The notes under the pieces: model-generated
The model's input: only the letters and a program-made list of their open reading frames with translations
The model's database searches: none
What the model was told of the DNA's origin: nothing
Position numbers and translations under genes: made by a program
In this document: positions 9,657 through 19,397 of the stretch, one piece after another
Position numbering within the stretch: the stretch's first letter is position 1
Layout: every line of letters begins with the position of its first letter
NCBI GenBank assembly: GCA_965247065.1
Contig: CBDFGN010000006.1
Coordinates: 2,480,001-2,544,000 of the forward strand
Reading direction: 5' to 3'
From: CBDFGN01 sp965247065
GTDB lineage: Bacteria; Bacteroidota; Bacteroidia; Cytophagales; Cyclobacteriaceae
Length of the DNA: 64,000 bases

Positions 9657-9684
9657 TAATGAGGGACTTATATTTGGACACCCA

Positions 9685-12600
9685 TTATCTCAATAGGTAA
9701 AGCTTACCAAATCCCTGCTTGAACGCTATGTCAGCTGAAGTTGCTCTCCTATCGATTAATTTCCCTCCGCTTTTTACGAAAACCCGGTACAAGTAAACGC
9801 CATTGGCCAATTGATCCCCAAATTCATCCCGACCATCCCAGGCGTATTCTGTCCTATTGTTGCCGATCCTAATGGGCCCGATCTCGCCCTGGGTTATCTC
9901 TCTGACAACTATCCCAGAGACGGTCATTATCTGGATTTTGATTTCGTCTGGAATTTCCGATCCGGTTAAAGTGAATACGAATCGAGTACTGGTTGAAAAG
10001 GGATTTGGATAAGGATAAAAGTTGGTTATCTGTGATTCATTTATAACCTCGAATCGTATGGTGTAGGGATTGGCTCCGGCTAAGTTGCCTGATTCATCGC
10101 TGGCTTGAACCCTGAGGGTATAAACCCCATCGGGCAAACTTGTGGGCCGGTATTCTACCTCGAAATCAGAATCCACGCCAGCTGGCAGCCAGGAGATCTC
10201 TGAGCCACTGAAATTCACCTTCTCAAATTCGCAATTTTCGCAAGGAGATTTCAACATGATGTCCACTCCTATAGTATCATCTTTGATCAGGATCGGGTTT
10301 TCATCTATCAGTTTTATAAGGATCAATGGGCTGGGTGAGACTATTTCTCCGTCCATAATATAACGGCCGTCAAAAGTTATATCCAGGAGAGGATTGGAGT
10401 CGTCTTTCTCCACAACCACGTATTCAGGAATGGTCAAAACGTTGTTCCCGTAGTTTTGCTCTAACTCAATTTGAGGATTCACATTAACTGTCAAATCATT
10501 GGTACCAACCTTGCCGAGGGTATTTATTGGAATTGAGAAATTGGTGGCTATCCCCGGTTCTGGGGGGGCAATCATTATCTCTCCATCCTCGAGCGTGCGT
10601 GATTCCCGGGTGAAAATTGAATATTCAACCACCAGAGAATCCCCAAATGTCAAGGTGGAGATATTGCGAAATACGAACGGAGCTCCGAGGGTTTCCCCTT
10701 CCTGACTGGAGTTATCCTGTTCTCCTTCCGTTGTTGATTCGAGTAGGATACCCTCGGGAACTCCTTGATGCAAAACCTGCCAAAATTTTAGTTGAGCTGG
10801 CGTCAAGTTGTCCGGATCCCGGGTATTCAGATTAAGTCGAAGAAACGGATATGAACTGGCCTCCAATTGAGAAAGATCCAGTGTATTTCCCTGGAATGAA
10901 TCTTGGATCACGATCTCCAGTCCTTTCAGGTCGATCCCGGTTACCCGAACGCTGTTTTGATCCGTCACGGGGTTATCCGATGAAAGAAGCTTTTGATCCA
11001 GCCTGTCCCAGGCTCCGGCCGGTCCTATCAGTGCGGTTGTTAAGGAGCCCTGCGTGGTTCGACCCTGGATAACGGCAGAAAGCTGGATTTCCTGTTCCGC
11101 AACGGGCTCAGAAGATTGCACGTCCGCCCGGACCTCTTGAGCAGCGCCCGGAGCCAGACCTTTGCGGCCTAGTAAAATCCATGGCTCGCCGTTAAGCAAA
11201 GAACTTACTGAGGAGGCCAAAGCACCGATACCTTCCAATCTGGTGATCAAATCGGTGTCCCAATTTTCGAAAGTGACCTCTCCGATCGAAAACAAGAGCA
11301 CATGGTCTCCATCTGGAATCAGATCCAGGAAAGCCGATAATCGGGCCGAGGTTCCCTCAATGTCTACGTTCCTCAGGCTGTTGATCACTTGCGGGGTAAT
11401 CCCACATCGCTCCGGATCCAGAACATCGAACCCTGAATCGGCCAGAACTGCATAAGCTGCCGTGGTTGACTTTTGAAATGCGACAGCAGCAATTGCATCG
11501 TCTCTGCAGATTCGGTTAGCTGGGGAGGAGACGATGAAGTTTTGGCCATTGATGGTCAGTTCAACATTGATCGGGTCACTCAAAAGGCTTTGGCCGCCAT
11601 GAGTAGTCACTTCCAAGGTACTGGATGTGGCATTGAATTCGAGGTTATGGTTGGATGGATTCACGAACATGCCGCTTGAAGAGTTTTCTTCAATCTGCTG
11701 AAAATGACTCTGTGACCACCCACTAGGGCTATCCTTTATATATGAAAACGAACTCACGGTCCAGGAGGTATCTTCCTCCGGCAAGGGGGTAAGAAAACGA
11801 GTTCGCCAATAATAGACGACGGAATCCGAGCTCGGCAGCTGTGCAGTCCAAAAGGCAAGGACCTCACCTTCGACCGTGGTGGTTTGCCTGAAGCCGCTTT
11901 GGAAGGATTTCACGGTATCCAATTCGAAGACAAAGGTTCTGGGGTCTGATCTTAGGTCAAAGGCCTGCGCTATAAGAGTTACATCGGTTTCGCCAACTAA
12001 CCCATAATCGGCAGGAAATAGGTTGGTCGTGCCACCCAAAGGGATAACGGTGGTCAGAATGGCACTGTTATTCAATTCATTTAACTCCGGGATTAGATTC
12101 CCCGGATCCACGGTTACCTCAAATCGATTGACTCCAAATCCTTTTGATTCCAGATCGTACAGAGTAATGTAAAGGGTGTCCAGGTATTTCACCGGATTAA
12201 AAAACGCGGTATCAATAGTGCTAAACTCTCCATTATTCGCTGTTCGGGCAACCACCACCGAGAACGCATTCGGAACCGTGCGCCCCAGGTTCTGGACTAC
12301 CAGCGCCACCCGGAATGAATCTTCCGAGGCCGTAACTTTGGTACTGGCAAAACCCTCCAGAAAAAGATCCTCGGTGCCAATCCGGTAATCCGGTTTTTCA
12401 GCACCAAACAAGATGGATGCCGGATCCCCTTGAAGGACCACTTGTTGAACCTGGGATATGTTGGTTTCAGTGGTAGAAAATATCTTGAGGAACCGGGAAG
12501 ATGTTTCGCCCTGAACGTCGCCAATTCTAATAAAATTCAAGCTAGAATCTCCAAATGCCACCATGTAGAAAGTTTGGGAATATCGATTTAGGGCAGACTC

Positions 12601-14724
12601 AAAGCCGGTTGCGCTATGGGACAAGTAGCTCACTGCCCCCAAATCCGGGGTTAAGATCCAGTCCTCCCCAAAAGATGATGCGGTGCTAAAAATATTTCCG
12701 GCGTTACAACCATTGACCAGGATTGAAGCATATCGGCCTTTATTATCGTATCCCAGAGATGGATTAGAGACATCCCCGATCTCAATATCGGTAAGATTCG
12801 GAGCTGAGTGCCCGTAGAATGTAATGAGAGCTACTCCTTCATTTACTATATCCGACACATTGATTAATTCCCTACTACTGTTTCCTTCTTTGCTTTTCGT
12901 AATGACTTTTCCACCCAAATAATCACCTTCCCCGATGGATTTGTAACCATTCACGTAAGCCAAAAACCGATTCACCTCCGAGGTCGTCAGGCCTCCACTG
13001 AGGTGCAGCAGGTTCTTGCGCCACAGCGCGTCATATGGAGTGGCTTCCATTTCGCGCACTTTGTTCAAATACGCCAGTACATCATCTGGAGTTTGAGCGA
13101 TTATGCGGCCGGTTGGAACCGCCGCCTCGAAAGTAGAGTTTCCAAGTCCAGCCGAAAACAAAATATCCGATCCGGGAAATCCTGCGGTGGGAACCAGATC
13201 CTTCAATGCCGTTCCCTCTGGTGGGCCTTTGCGATGATAATCGTGGTCCACTGTCAAGGATTTACCTATCAGGAAAAGGTAATCCAGGTTACCCCCATTC
13301 CACATAAATTCCATAAACTTATGAATTGCTCGTGGAGAGGTCTCACCGTAATTGAACCGATCATAGATCTCTCCAATGTCCAGTACGAGGGTGCTAAAAC
13401 CTCCACCTGAGGCTGATGAACGATAATTGGCATATTCTTCAACAATATTGTCGGCCCCGCCAGCTGGCTGCATCAGGGATGGGTGACTAATGATGGCATA
13501 GGTGTGTTGTGCGGGATTGATGTTGGTAAAAGATACTGGCAAGAGGCCCAGGACTTGTCGAGAGTCCTCGATGACAAGGAGTTTCCTTTCATTCTGAGTG
13601 TTAGGAACGATAGCCTGTAGTGAACCGGCTGCTATGCTGTATCCAATTCTTATGGGGTTTTCCGGGTCAGTAATGTCATAGATCCTGGCATCGGTTGGTG
13701 GATTGCTGATGGAAATAAAGGAAGTGCCCTGAGGATTCGGATTGAGGCCAAAGATCTTGAAGTCTTGGCTTTCCATATCCCAGATCTGGGGAGCACGGAC
13801 CTCCAAATGTGATAGTGAAATGGCATCCGCGGGTAAATTGTCGAAGCCTTCAACTCTGATTCTGACGGTTAATGATCCATTGGCGCCAATATCACTGAAC
13901 GCAAGGCTCTGCTGGACCTCCAAATTATTATAGAAGTTAAAAGTGAACAGGCCAAGTGACCTGAGATTTGCCGGGCCGTCTCCCACCAGGATTTCAAAAT
14001 TGTGGGGGCGGTTATTCCGACCGGCCAGCACCAGCTCAAAACTCGGATCGGAGGCGCTTGAAACCAGGTTGGTGAGGCCTTCAATAAAGAAATCCTGAAA
14101 CCCACCTTTTAGAATTCGGGGGCCGGTCCAGCCCTCCCCATGGTCAAATACCGAAAGCCGTGTTTCGGAGTTGGGCCCGCCCTGCGGGTAAATCCGGCCT
14201 TGTGAATAATCGGATGTGTGCAAGACGGCCACCCGGTTCAGATGACTGGCTTCAGCGGGAACATTGTTAATGTTGAACTGATCAATGAAATCCATTCGCT
14301 TTCCTGAACCGGCTGGATCCCAGGTCAGAAAGTAGGCCGTGGTGTCCGAGTAAAGATTGTAATGCGCGTGGGGTTGGGCCTGAGGCTCAGTATACAGGTC
14401 GCTGTCGAGGGCCCCGTCATTTTTGATACCGTAAAACTCAATATAGTCACCTGGTTGCAGAGGCGTGTCAGTTTGAGAGGCAACAAATATTGCCTGTTCT
14501 GTACCACGATGAAATAATTTGAAGCGACCAGGCAGAATTGAGCTTAGAGGCAGTCCAGCGGCCTCTAATTGGTCGTAGGTGATCTTATAGATATGGTCCT
14601 CACCAGTCTTAATCTTGAGATGGCTCTGGTTAAATTGTATCCATTCATTGCCAATTTGGCAATGAGTTGCTTCGAGGAAGACCAAGCCAATCACTGGAAT
14701 GATGAGCCAGTTGAATAATTTCAT
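9685..14724 (-). CDS. C25 (gingipain-like) cysteine peptidase with type IX secretion sorting domain, PorU-like
   Basis: A 1679-residue exported protein. Residues 1-22 are a signal peptide. A C25 peptidase domain spans about 410-760, with the catalytic His in FYGHSAPN (near 650) and Cys in LVNGCNAGN (near 683). Later regions contain CARDB-like adhesion segments (for example VDPGNLIPELNELNNSA near 895). The last ~95 residues form a sorting domain of the FlgD-like type: PYPNPFSTSTRFVF, then ENGVYLYR-type strands ending with a basic tail. It resembles the large PorU-related putative sortases that accompany the type IX system. The next gene upstream on the same strand, 22 bp away, is a PorV-like porin. 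Whether it is the sortase itself or a secreted peptidase cannot be decided from sequence alone. Confidence 0.88.
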   Translation of the reverse strand: MKLFNWLIIPVIGLVFLEATHCQIGNEWIQFNQSHLKIKTGEDHIYKITYDQLEAAGLPLSSILPGRFKLFHRGTEQAIFVASQTDTPLQPGDYIEFYGIKNDGALDSDLYTEPQAQPHAHYNLYSDTTAYFLTWDPAGSGKRMDFIDQFNINNVPAEASHLNRVAVLHTSDYSQGRIYPQGGPNSETRLSVFDHGEGWTGPRILKGGFQDFFIEGLTNLVSSASDPSFELVLAGRNNRPHNFEILVGDGPANLRSLGLFTFNFYNNLEVQQSLAFSDIGANGSLTVRIRVEGFDNLPADAISLSHLEVRAPQIWDMESQDFKIFGLNPNPQGTSFISISNPPTDARIYDITDPENPIRIGYSIAAGSLQAIVPNTQNERKLLVIEDSRQVLGLLPVSFTNINPAQHTYAIISHPSLMQPAGGADNIVEEYANYRSSASGGGFSTLVLDIGEIYDRFNYGETSPRAIHKFMEFMWNGGNLDYLFLIGKSLTVDHDYHRKGPPEGTALKDLVPTAGFPGSDILFSAGLGNSTFEAAVPTGRIIAQTPDDVLAYLNKVREMEATPYDALWRKNLLHLSGGLTTSEVNRFLAYVNGYKSIGEGDYLGGKVITKSKEGNSSRELINVSDIVNEGVALITFYGHSAPNLTDIEIGDVSNPSLGYDNKGRYASILVNGCNAGNIFSTASSFGEDWILTPDLGAVSYLSHSATGFESALNRYSQTFYMVAFGDSSLNFIRIGDVQGETSSRFLKIFSTTETNISQVQQVVLQGDPASILFGAEKPDYRIGTEDLFLEGFASTKVTASEDSFRVALVVQNLGRTVPNAFSVVVARTANNGEFSTIDTAFFNPVKYLDTLYITLYDLESKGFGVNRFEVTVDPGNLIPELNELNNSAILTTVIPLGGTTNLFPADYGLVGETDVTLIAQAFDLRSDPRTFVFELDTVKSFQSGFRQTTTVEGEVLAFWTAQLPSSDSVVYYWRTRFLTPLPEEDTSWTVSSFSYIKDSPSGWSQSHFQQIEENSSSGMFVNPSNHNLEFNATSSTLEVTTHGGQSLLSDPINVELTINGQNFIVSSPANRICRDDAIAAVAFQKSTTAAYAVLADSGFDVLDPERCGITPQVINSLRNVDIEGTSARLSAFLDLIPDGDHVLLFSIGEVTFENWDTDLITRLEGIGALASSVSSLLNGEPWILLGRKGLAPGAAQEVRADVQSSEPVAEQEIQLSAVIQGRTTQGSLTTALIGPAGAWDRLDQKLLSSDNPVTDQNSVRVTGIDLKGLEIVIQDSFQGNTLDLSQLEASSYPFLRLNLNTRDPDNLTPAQLKFWQVLHQGVPEGILLESTTEGEQDNSSQEGETLGAPFVFRNISTLTFGDSLVVEYSIFTRESRTLEDGEIMIAPPEPGIATNFSIPINTLGKVGTNDLTVNVNPQIELEQNYGNNVLTIPEYVVVEKDDSNPLLDITFDGRYIMDGEIVSPSPLILIKLIDENPILIKDDTIGVDIMLKSPCENCEFEKVNFSGSEISWLPAGVDSDFEVEYRPTSLPDGVYTLRVQASDESGNLAGANPYTIRFEVINESQITNFYPYPNPFSTSTRFVFTLTGSEIPDEIKIQIMTVSGIVVREITQGEIGPIRIGNNRTEYAWDGRDEFGDQLANGVYLYRVFVKSGGKLIDRRATSADIAFKQGFGKLYLLR

Positions 14725-14746
14725 AGATTCCGAGCTCGCTGCTTGG

Positions 14747-15820
14747 TTATTTCAAGCTTACCATTATTGAAAAGATATGAGAATAAAGTGACTCGGATTG
14801 ATCGCCAATGTCAGTGAACGCATAGTCGACAGTGAGCTGCTTAACCTTCGCTCCAATTCCAAATGTGAGCTGGAAACTGGTAGATTTGCTTCCGTCAAAG
14901 TCTTTGATTTGCTGGAACCTTCCCAAGCCCGCTCGGACAAATACGGTCCGGACATAATCAAACTCCATGCCCATATGAGGGTCAATGGACGCCGGATCAC
15001 CCTTGACAGCCACATTCCTCTTGCCATCAAATGTGACATCAAAATCCAAAGAGCCCAAAGCTCCAAACCGGTCCCCAAGCTCGAATTTTCGAGAAATTCC
15101 CAACAGAAGCTTTGGAAGAGTAATTTCCACGGAGTTTTTGGGAATCTCGTTTCCTGTCTGAGTATAGATGTCCGCTACCAGCTCAGAACTGTGAGTCCAA
15201 GCGTTGAACGTGGAAGTTACATCTCGGAGCATCAGGCCAAATCTCCATCTTTTCAGATCCAACTGCGCCCCCAAGTCCAAACCGAAGCCCCACGCCTGAG
15301 CAAAGCTTCCAACGTTTCTATGGACTACCTTTGCATTCCCACCCAATTTGAGACCGTTCAGCCACTTCAGCCGGCGCGCATATGAAACTAGAAAGGCGTA
15401 ATCAGCGGCCGAGAAGAACTGAATATTATCGTAATCAATGACTCCGTTAGCATTGTACAAGAAACGCGTATCCGGAATGTCATCCACCCCAAAGCGGATC
15501 ACTGAAAACGCGAGGTGATTTAAGGAATCGATTGGAGTGGCAAAGCCAGCATAGTCGAATTTTGCTATTCCGGCGAAGTATTCGGCATGCATTAACGAAA
15601 ATTCATATTTGGACTCAATGTCCAACAGCCCAGCGGGATTCCAATATCCAGCAGTTACATCATCCACATTTCCTACCACGGAATTGGACATGCCTATCGC
15701 CCGGGCGCCTATTCCAATGGCCAAGAATTCGTTACTGAATTTTGGAGCGATCGTCTGTCCCTGCAGGATATTCGAAAGAAAGCATACCCAAATTGCAATC
15801 CAATAGACCTTTCCCAGCAT
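14747..15820 (-). CDS. PorV/PorQ family outer-membrane beta-barrel protein
   Basis: A 357-residue FadL-like barrel with a signal peptide (residues 1-21, ending LQGQ) and the family's N-terminal segment EFLAIGIGARAIGMSNSVVG followed by AGYWNPAGLL near residues 55-65. The rest alternates short aromatic strands and turns and ends in a strand (HIFSIMVSLK). PorV shuttles type IX substrates from the translocon to the PorU sortase complex. The gene precedes the C25 peptidase on the same strand with only 22 bp between, indicating an operon and a shared task in type IX secretion. PorQ versus PorV cannot be separated with confidence here. Confidence 0.85.
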   Translation of the reverse strand: MLGKVYWIAIWVCFLSNILQGQTIAPKFSNEFLAIGIGARAIGMSNSVVGNVDDVTAGYWNPAGLLDIESKYEFSLMHAEYFAGIAKFDYAGFATPIDSLNHLAFSVIRFGVDDIPDTRFLYNANGVIDYDNIQFFSAADYAFLVSYARRLKWLNGLKLGGNAKVVHRNVGSFAQAWGFGLDLGAQLDLKRWRFGLMLRDVTSTFNAWTHSSELVADIYTQTGNEIPKNSVEITLPKLLLGISRKFELGDRFGALGSLDFDVTFDGKRNVAVKGDPASIDPHMGMEFDYVRTVFVRAGLGRFQQIKDFDGSKSTSFQLTFGIGAKVKQLTVDYAFTDIGDQSESLYSHIFSIMVSLK

Positions 15821-16039
15821 AGCTTCCCAAAAAGCTCCTCAGTTAATAAGAATCTATCAATAATGGTAACCTGCATTGACATTATCGATAGGGTGAAAAT
15901 CCCAACCCAAAAATATGGTAATAATGAGGATATACCAGTTGAAGGCGGATAAATATGTCAATGGGTCAGATTCGAAACGCTAATTTAGATAGCACTATTA
16001 GAATTTTATATATAACTATTTAAATAATTATTTATTTTT

Positions 16040-16062
16040 TTGCATAGTACTTGGCTATGCAA
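16040..16062. promoter_or_regulatory. Perfect inverted repeat upstream of PadR gene, candidate operator
   Basis: TTGCATAG (16040-16047) and CTATGCAA (16055-16062) form a perfect 8-bp inverted repeat with a 7-bp spacer, 50 bp before the PadR start codon. PadR proteins commonly repress their own operon through such a dyad. The surrounding DNA is AT-rich and promoter-like. The link to PadR is an inference from position. Confidence 0.5.
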
Positions 16063-16111
16063 GGTACTTTCTCGTATATATCGCTAAATGGTGGAATCAA
16101 ACCGGGTACAG

Positions 16112-16468
16112 ATGAATTTAGAAAACACTCAGGTGCAAATGCGAAAAGGGATACTGGAGTTTTGCATCTTACATATTATTTCTCGTGGAGAGGTATATGC
16201 TTCAGACATGTTAGAGGAGTTAACGTCGGCCAAAATAATCGTGGTCGAAGGAACCTTATATCCGCTCTTAACGAGGCTTCGTAAGGCTGGATTGGTAGAT
16301 TACAAATGGGTAGAATCCAAATCGGGCCCTCCTCGAAAATATTACAAACTGACGACAGCTGGTAGCGAGTTCCTAAAGCAATTGGGGAAAACCTGGAAGG
16401 AACTTAATTCTTCGACTCGCAAAATAACCATCCACAAGACCACTAGCAAAAAAGATCAAACGTCATGA
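16112..16468 (+). CDS. PadR family transcriptional regulator
   Basis: A 118-residue winged-helix regulator. The family's signature runs from MRKGILEFCILHIIS through EGTLYPLLTRLRKAGLVDY to SGPPRKYYKLTTAG, which is the wing. The start is set at the ATG for MNLENTQVQM because homologous Bacteroidota proteins begin there; an in-frame ATG also exists at 16088. Its last codons overlap the start of the PspC gene by four bases, so the two are translationally coupled. This PadR/PspC pairing is typical in Bacteroidota and suggests that PadR controls envelope-stress genes in the same operon. Confidence 0.9.
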   Translation: MNLENTQVQMRKGILEFCILHIISRGEVYASDMLEELTSAKIIVVEGTLYPLLTRLRKAGLVDYKWVESKSGPPRKYYKLTTAGSEFLKQLGKTWKELNSSTRKITIHKTTSKKDQTS

Positions 16469-18882
16469 GAAAGAATATTAGTATTAATATAAGCGGTATC
16501 ATATTCCACATTGAAGAGGATGGATATGATCAGCTCAAACAATATCTGGAATCCATAAACCGCTACTTTTCCACCTTCGAGGATAGCAAAGAGATCATCT
16601 CGGATATTGAAAGTAGGATCGCCGAGATTTTTCTGTCGAAACTCAAGGACGGCAATCAAATAATCAAAGGAGAGGATGTTGAAGCCTTAATCGCCACGAT
16701 GGGAAGTGTGGCGGACTTTGAGGCAATAGAGGAGCAAGGACCCACTATAAGCCAAGAGCAATCTAAACGGGAGTCCCCGCCCAAGGTGGCAGCAGAAAGC
16801 CCCAGACCGAGCTCGGACAAAAAGCTCTATCGTGACAACAGGCGAAAAATTTTGGGAGGCGTTGCGGCCGGCATTGCCCATTATTTAGGCATTGATCCCC
16901 TTTGGATACGCTTGATTCTCCTGATTTTGTTCTTCAATGTATTCTTTAATTTCCCAATAAGCGGAGTCATTTTGGTGGCCTACATTCTAGCCTGGATTAT
17001 TGTTCCCAATTCAAATGATCTGGAGGAGGATCAGAAAATAAAGAAGCTGTACCGCAACTCTGAAGATAGAGTATTGGGTGGAATAGCCTCTGGAATAGCT
17101 GCTTATTTCGGCGCAGATACTACTTTGATACGTCTGCTGTTCGTTTTGAGCATATTTCTCGGCGGCTCAGGCCTGGTAATCTATATCATACTATGGATCA
17201 TAACCCCTGAAGCCAAGACTTTGACTGAAAAGATGCAAATGCAAGGGGAGCCCGTTACCCTGTCCAACATCGAAACCAACCTCAAAAAGAGCTTCAATGT
17301 CGACGAGGGCGAAGAAAATGCTTTCGTTAAGATTTTACTCTTTCCGTTTAGACTATTGGCCCTCATATTTACGGGATTGGGCAAGGCCTTAGGACCCTTC
17401 TTATTATTTCTGGTAGAAGCTATCCGTGTTGTGGCCGGGGTAGCAATTGCTATCGTCGGCCTGTCCATGATATTCTCGCTTATGATGGTCACCGGCCTCA
17501 TGGTCGGCGTGATAAGCGCAGCTCATGTTACCTGGGATCTCCCAATTCCGTTTGAGCTCATTCGGGGCAGCGTACCGATTGCCGCATCCATTGCCGCATT
17601 CTTTTCAGCCTTGATTCCGGCGCTGTTCCTGACTCTGGTAGGAGTGATGCTGATAGCGAAGCAAAAAGTAATAAATGCAACTATCGGGTGGTCTCTGTTT
17701 GCTGCCTGGATCATAAGCGTGCTGGTTTTTAGTTTCACCCTACCCTCATTCTTGTATGACTTCACAACCGAGGGTACCTACCAAGAAACCAGCGAATACG
17801 ATCTAGGGAAAAAAATTGCTATCCTGAAACTACGAGATCTGGGAGACCACAAACTCGATTTTGTGAATCTAGCTTTACGAGGTTACTCCGGAAATCATTT
17901 TAAGCTTGAGACCAATATTACCTCTAAGGGTGGGTCCCGCGAGGAGGCAAAGGAAAATGCTAAAATGGTTGATTACCAAGTAGCCCTCGAAGATTCCGTA
18001 TTCTGGTTCGATTCGAATCTTCAATTCAAGGATAAATCGCAGTATCGCTTCCAGGAAGTCCACTTGGTCTTATTCATTCCATTTGAGAGGCCTTTCATCA
18101 TGCAATCCGACCTGGATCAAATACTAACTAGCAGGCGGTATGCTTCCAGAACCGGCGATGATTCCTGGATTTTTACCGAATCCGGGATGGAATGCATATC
18201 ATGCGCCGGACCGGGTTCTTCCTTTGATGAAGATGAGGACTACGGACCCCGCGGTAGCTCAAGAGTTTTTGAAATGGGCCAATTTGAAAATCTGGATATT
18301 ACAGGGAACTTCCAAGTAAATATTCTTGCTGGAGATCAGTACGAAGTCCTGATTGGCGGCAGGGAGAGATATTTTGAAGACCTGCGAGTTGAAAATGAAG
18401 ACGGAACCTTAATAATTGACGGCGGTGAGTACTGGAACATGAGGTCCCGCACCCGTCGGTTAACCATTGACGTTCGAGCCCCTCAGGTCACAGCCATTTC
18501 TATTGAGGGGTCCGCCCAAGCTGAAATGAGGGATTTCGACAGACTGGAGTCTCTCACAATCATCATGGGCGGCAAAACAGAAGCTTTGATCGAGGGCGAA
18601 ATCGACCAATTGGAAATAGAGCTTGAAAGCGCCTCATCACTGGTGCTGCGAGGGTCAGGACAGCAACTCATAGCTGAATTGAGCGCCGCAGCTAAACTGG
18701 ATGCATTTGACTACACTGTCGATGAAGCCGTAGTGGTTGCAAGCGGTGCATCCAATGCGAAGGTCTTCGTAAGCGAAGATCTTTCCGTGGAAAGCAGCGG
18801 AGTCAGTAATGTTCTTCACCGAGGAACGGCCAATGTCCATATCGATCAGAGTGGTTCAGGAACGGTCCGCGAAGACAACTAG
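16465..18882 (+). CDS. PspC-domain membrane protein with C-terminal GIN (DUF2807) domain
   Basis: An 805-residue envelope protein. After ~110 N-terminal soluble residues come two PspC domains (about 117-180, KKLYRDNRRKILGGVAAGIA, and 190-255, KLYRNSEDRVLGGIASGIA), each ending in a hydrophobic helix. A block of several transmembrane segments covers about 290-435. Residues 600-805 form the auto-transporter-like GIN/DUF2807 beta-helix region, which begins after a short acidic stretch. PspC proteins sense inner-membrane stress; the role of the GIN domain is unknown. The gene overlaps padR by four bases and its TAG stop overlaps the GTG start of the lipoprotein gene, so all three form one operon. 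Confidence 0.88.
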   Translation: MRKNISINISGIIFHIEEDGYDQLKQYLESINRYFSTFEDSKEIISDIESRIAEIFLSKLKDGNQIIKGEDVEALIATMGSVADFEAIEEQGPTISQEQSKRESPPKVAAESPRPSSDKKLYRDNRRKILGGVAAGIAHYLGIDPLWIRLILLILFFNVFFNFPISGVILVAYILAWIIVPNSNDLEEDQKIKKLYRNSEDRVLGGIASGIAAYFGADTTLIRLLFVLSIFLGGSGLVIYIILWIITPEAKTLTEKMQMQGEPVTLSNIETNLKKSFNVDEGEENAFVKILLFPFRLLALIFTGLGKALGPFLLFLVEAIRVVAGVAIAIVGLSMIFSLMMVTGLMVGVISAAHVTWDLPIPFELIRGSVPIAASIAAFFSALIPALFLTLVGVMLIAKQKVINATIGWSLFAAWIISVLVFSFTLPSFLYDFTTEGTYQETSEYDLGKKIAILKLRDLGDHKLDFVNLALRGYSGNHFKLETNITSKGGSREEAKENAKMVDYQVALEDSVFWFDSNLQFKDKSQYRFQEVHLVLFIPFERPFIMQSDLDQILTSRRYASRTGDDSWIFTESGMECISCAGPGSSFDEDEDYGPRGSSRVFEMGQFENLDITGNFQVNILAGDQYEVLIGGRERYFEDLRVENEDGTLIIDGGEYWNMRSRTRRLTIDVRAPQVTAISIEGSAQAEMRDFDRLESLTIIMGGKTEALIEGEIDQLEIELESASSLVLRGSGQQLIAELSAAAKLDAFDYTVDEAVVVASGASNAKVFVSEDLSVESSGVSNVLHRGTANVHIDQSGSGTVREDN

Positions 18883-19331
18883 TGGTAAGACCTATACTCC
18901 TTGCCGCGCTCGTCGGTCTCTTTGCCAGCTGCTCCCCTAAGAGCACCAAGGTGCCTACTCAAGGATTAAAAGGGCAGCTGGTTTGGTTGGAAGGAAACCA
19001 AATGCCTTCCACCGAGAGACCTGCCCTCTATGAAGGTTCTTTTGTTCAAAGGAGAGTGTTGATTTATGAGCTTACCCATAGAGACCAGTGCAGCCGCAAG
19101 GATCAGCTATTCACCAGAATTAATACGGAAAGAGTGGCCAGGATAATTTCGGACTCATCTGGATATTTTTCCACCCATCTTCCCCCAGGTACATATTCAG
19201 TGTTTACCGAGGAGGATCAAGGTTACTTCGCTAACAAATTCGACGGCCAAGGTTATGTAAATCCAGTTACCATAACCAAAGGAGCAACCACCTCGATTTC
19301 CATCAAGATAGATTATAAGGCGTTTTATTAA
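18882..19331 (+). CDS. Lipoprotein with carboxypeptidase-regulatory-like fold, GTG start
   Basis: A 149-residue protein that begins with a GTG sharing its first base with the stop codon of the PspC gene. The leader ends in a lipobox (LFASC, Cys17), predicting an outer-membrane lipoprotein. The mature part contains a stretch IISDSSGYFSTHLPPGTYSVF, characteristic of carboxypeptidase-regulatory-like beta-sandwich domains, and many beta strands. It is the third gene of the padR-pspC operon and is probably a surface or periplasmic accessory; a binding partner is not known. Confidence 0.75.
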   Translation: MVRPILLAALVGLFASCSPKSTKVPTQGLKGQLVWLEGNQMPSTERPALYEGSFVQRRVLIYELTHRDQCSRKDQLFTRINTERVARIISDSSGYFSTHLPPGTYSVFTEEDQGYFANKFDGQGYVNPVTITKGATTSISIKIDYKAFY

Positions 19332-19362
19332 GAGTTTCTCAATTTACTTAATTGCAAAAGCA

Positions 19363-19394
19363 TTTGCTAACGAACGTTAGGTTGTATAATTTTG
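19363..19394 (+). promoter_or_regulatory. Bacteroidota-type promoter with TetR operator in the spacer
   Basis: TTTG (19363-19366) and TAATTTTG (19387-19394, fitting TAnnTTTG) are separated by 20 bp, matching the Bacteroidota -33/-7 consensus. The perfect dyad CTAACG-AA-CGTTAG (19367-19380) fills the spacer. The -7 box ends only four bases before the tetR ATG (19398), so transcription would begin at or just inside the start codon, implying a leaderless or nearly leaderless message. Autorepression by the TetR protein is inferred. Confidence 0.6.
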
Positions 19395-19397
19395 GCC

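Noticed and set aside
14798..15385. 195-residue plus-strand frame
   Set aside because: Antisense to the PorV-like gene; basic, Cys-rich shadow without family likeness.
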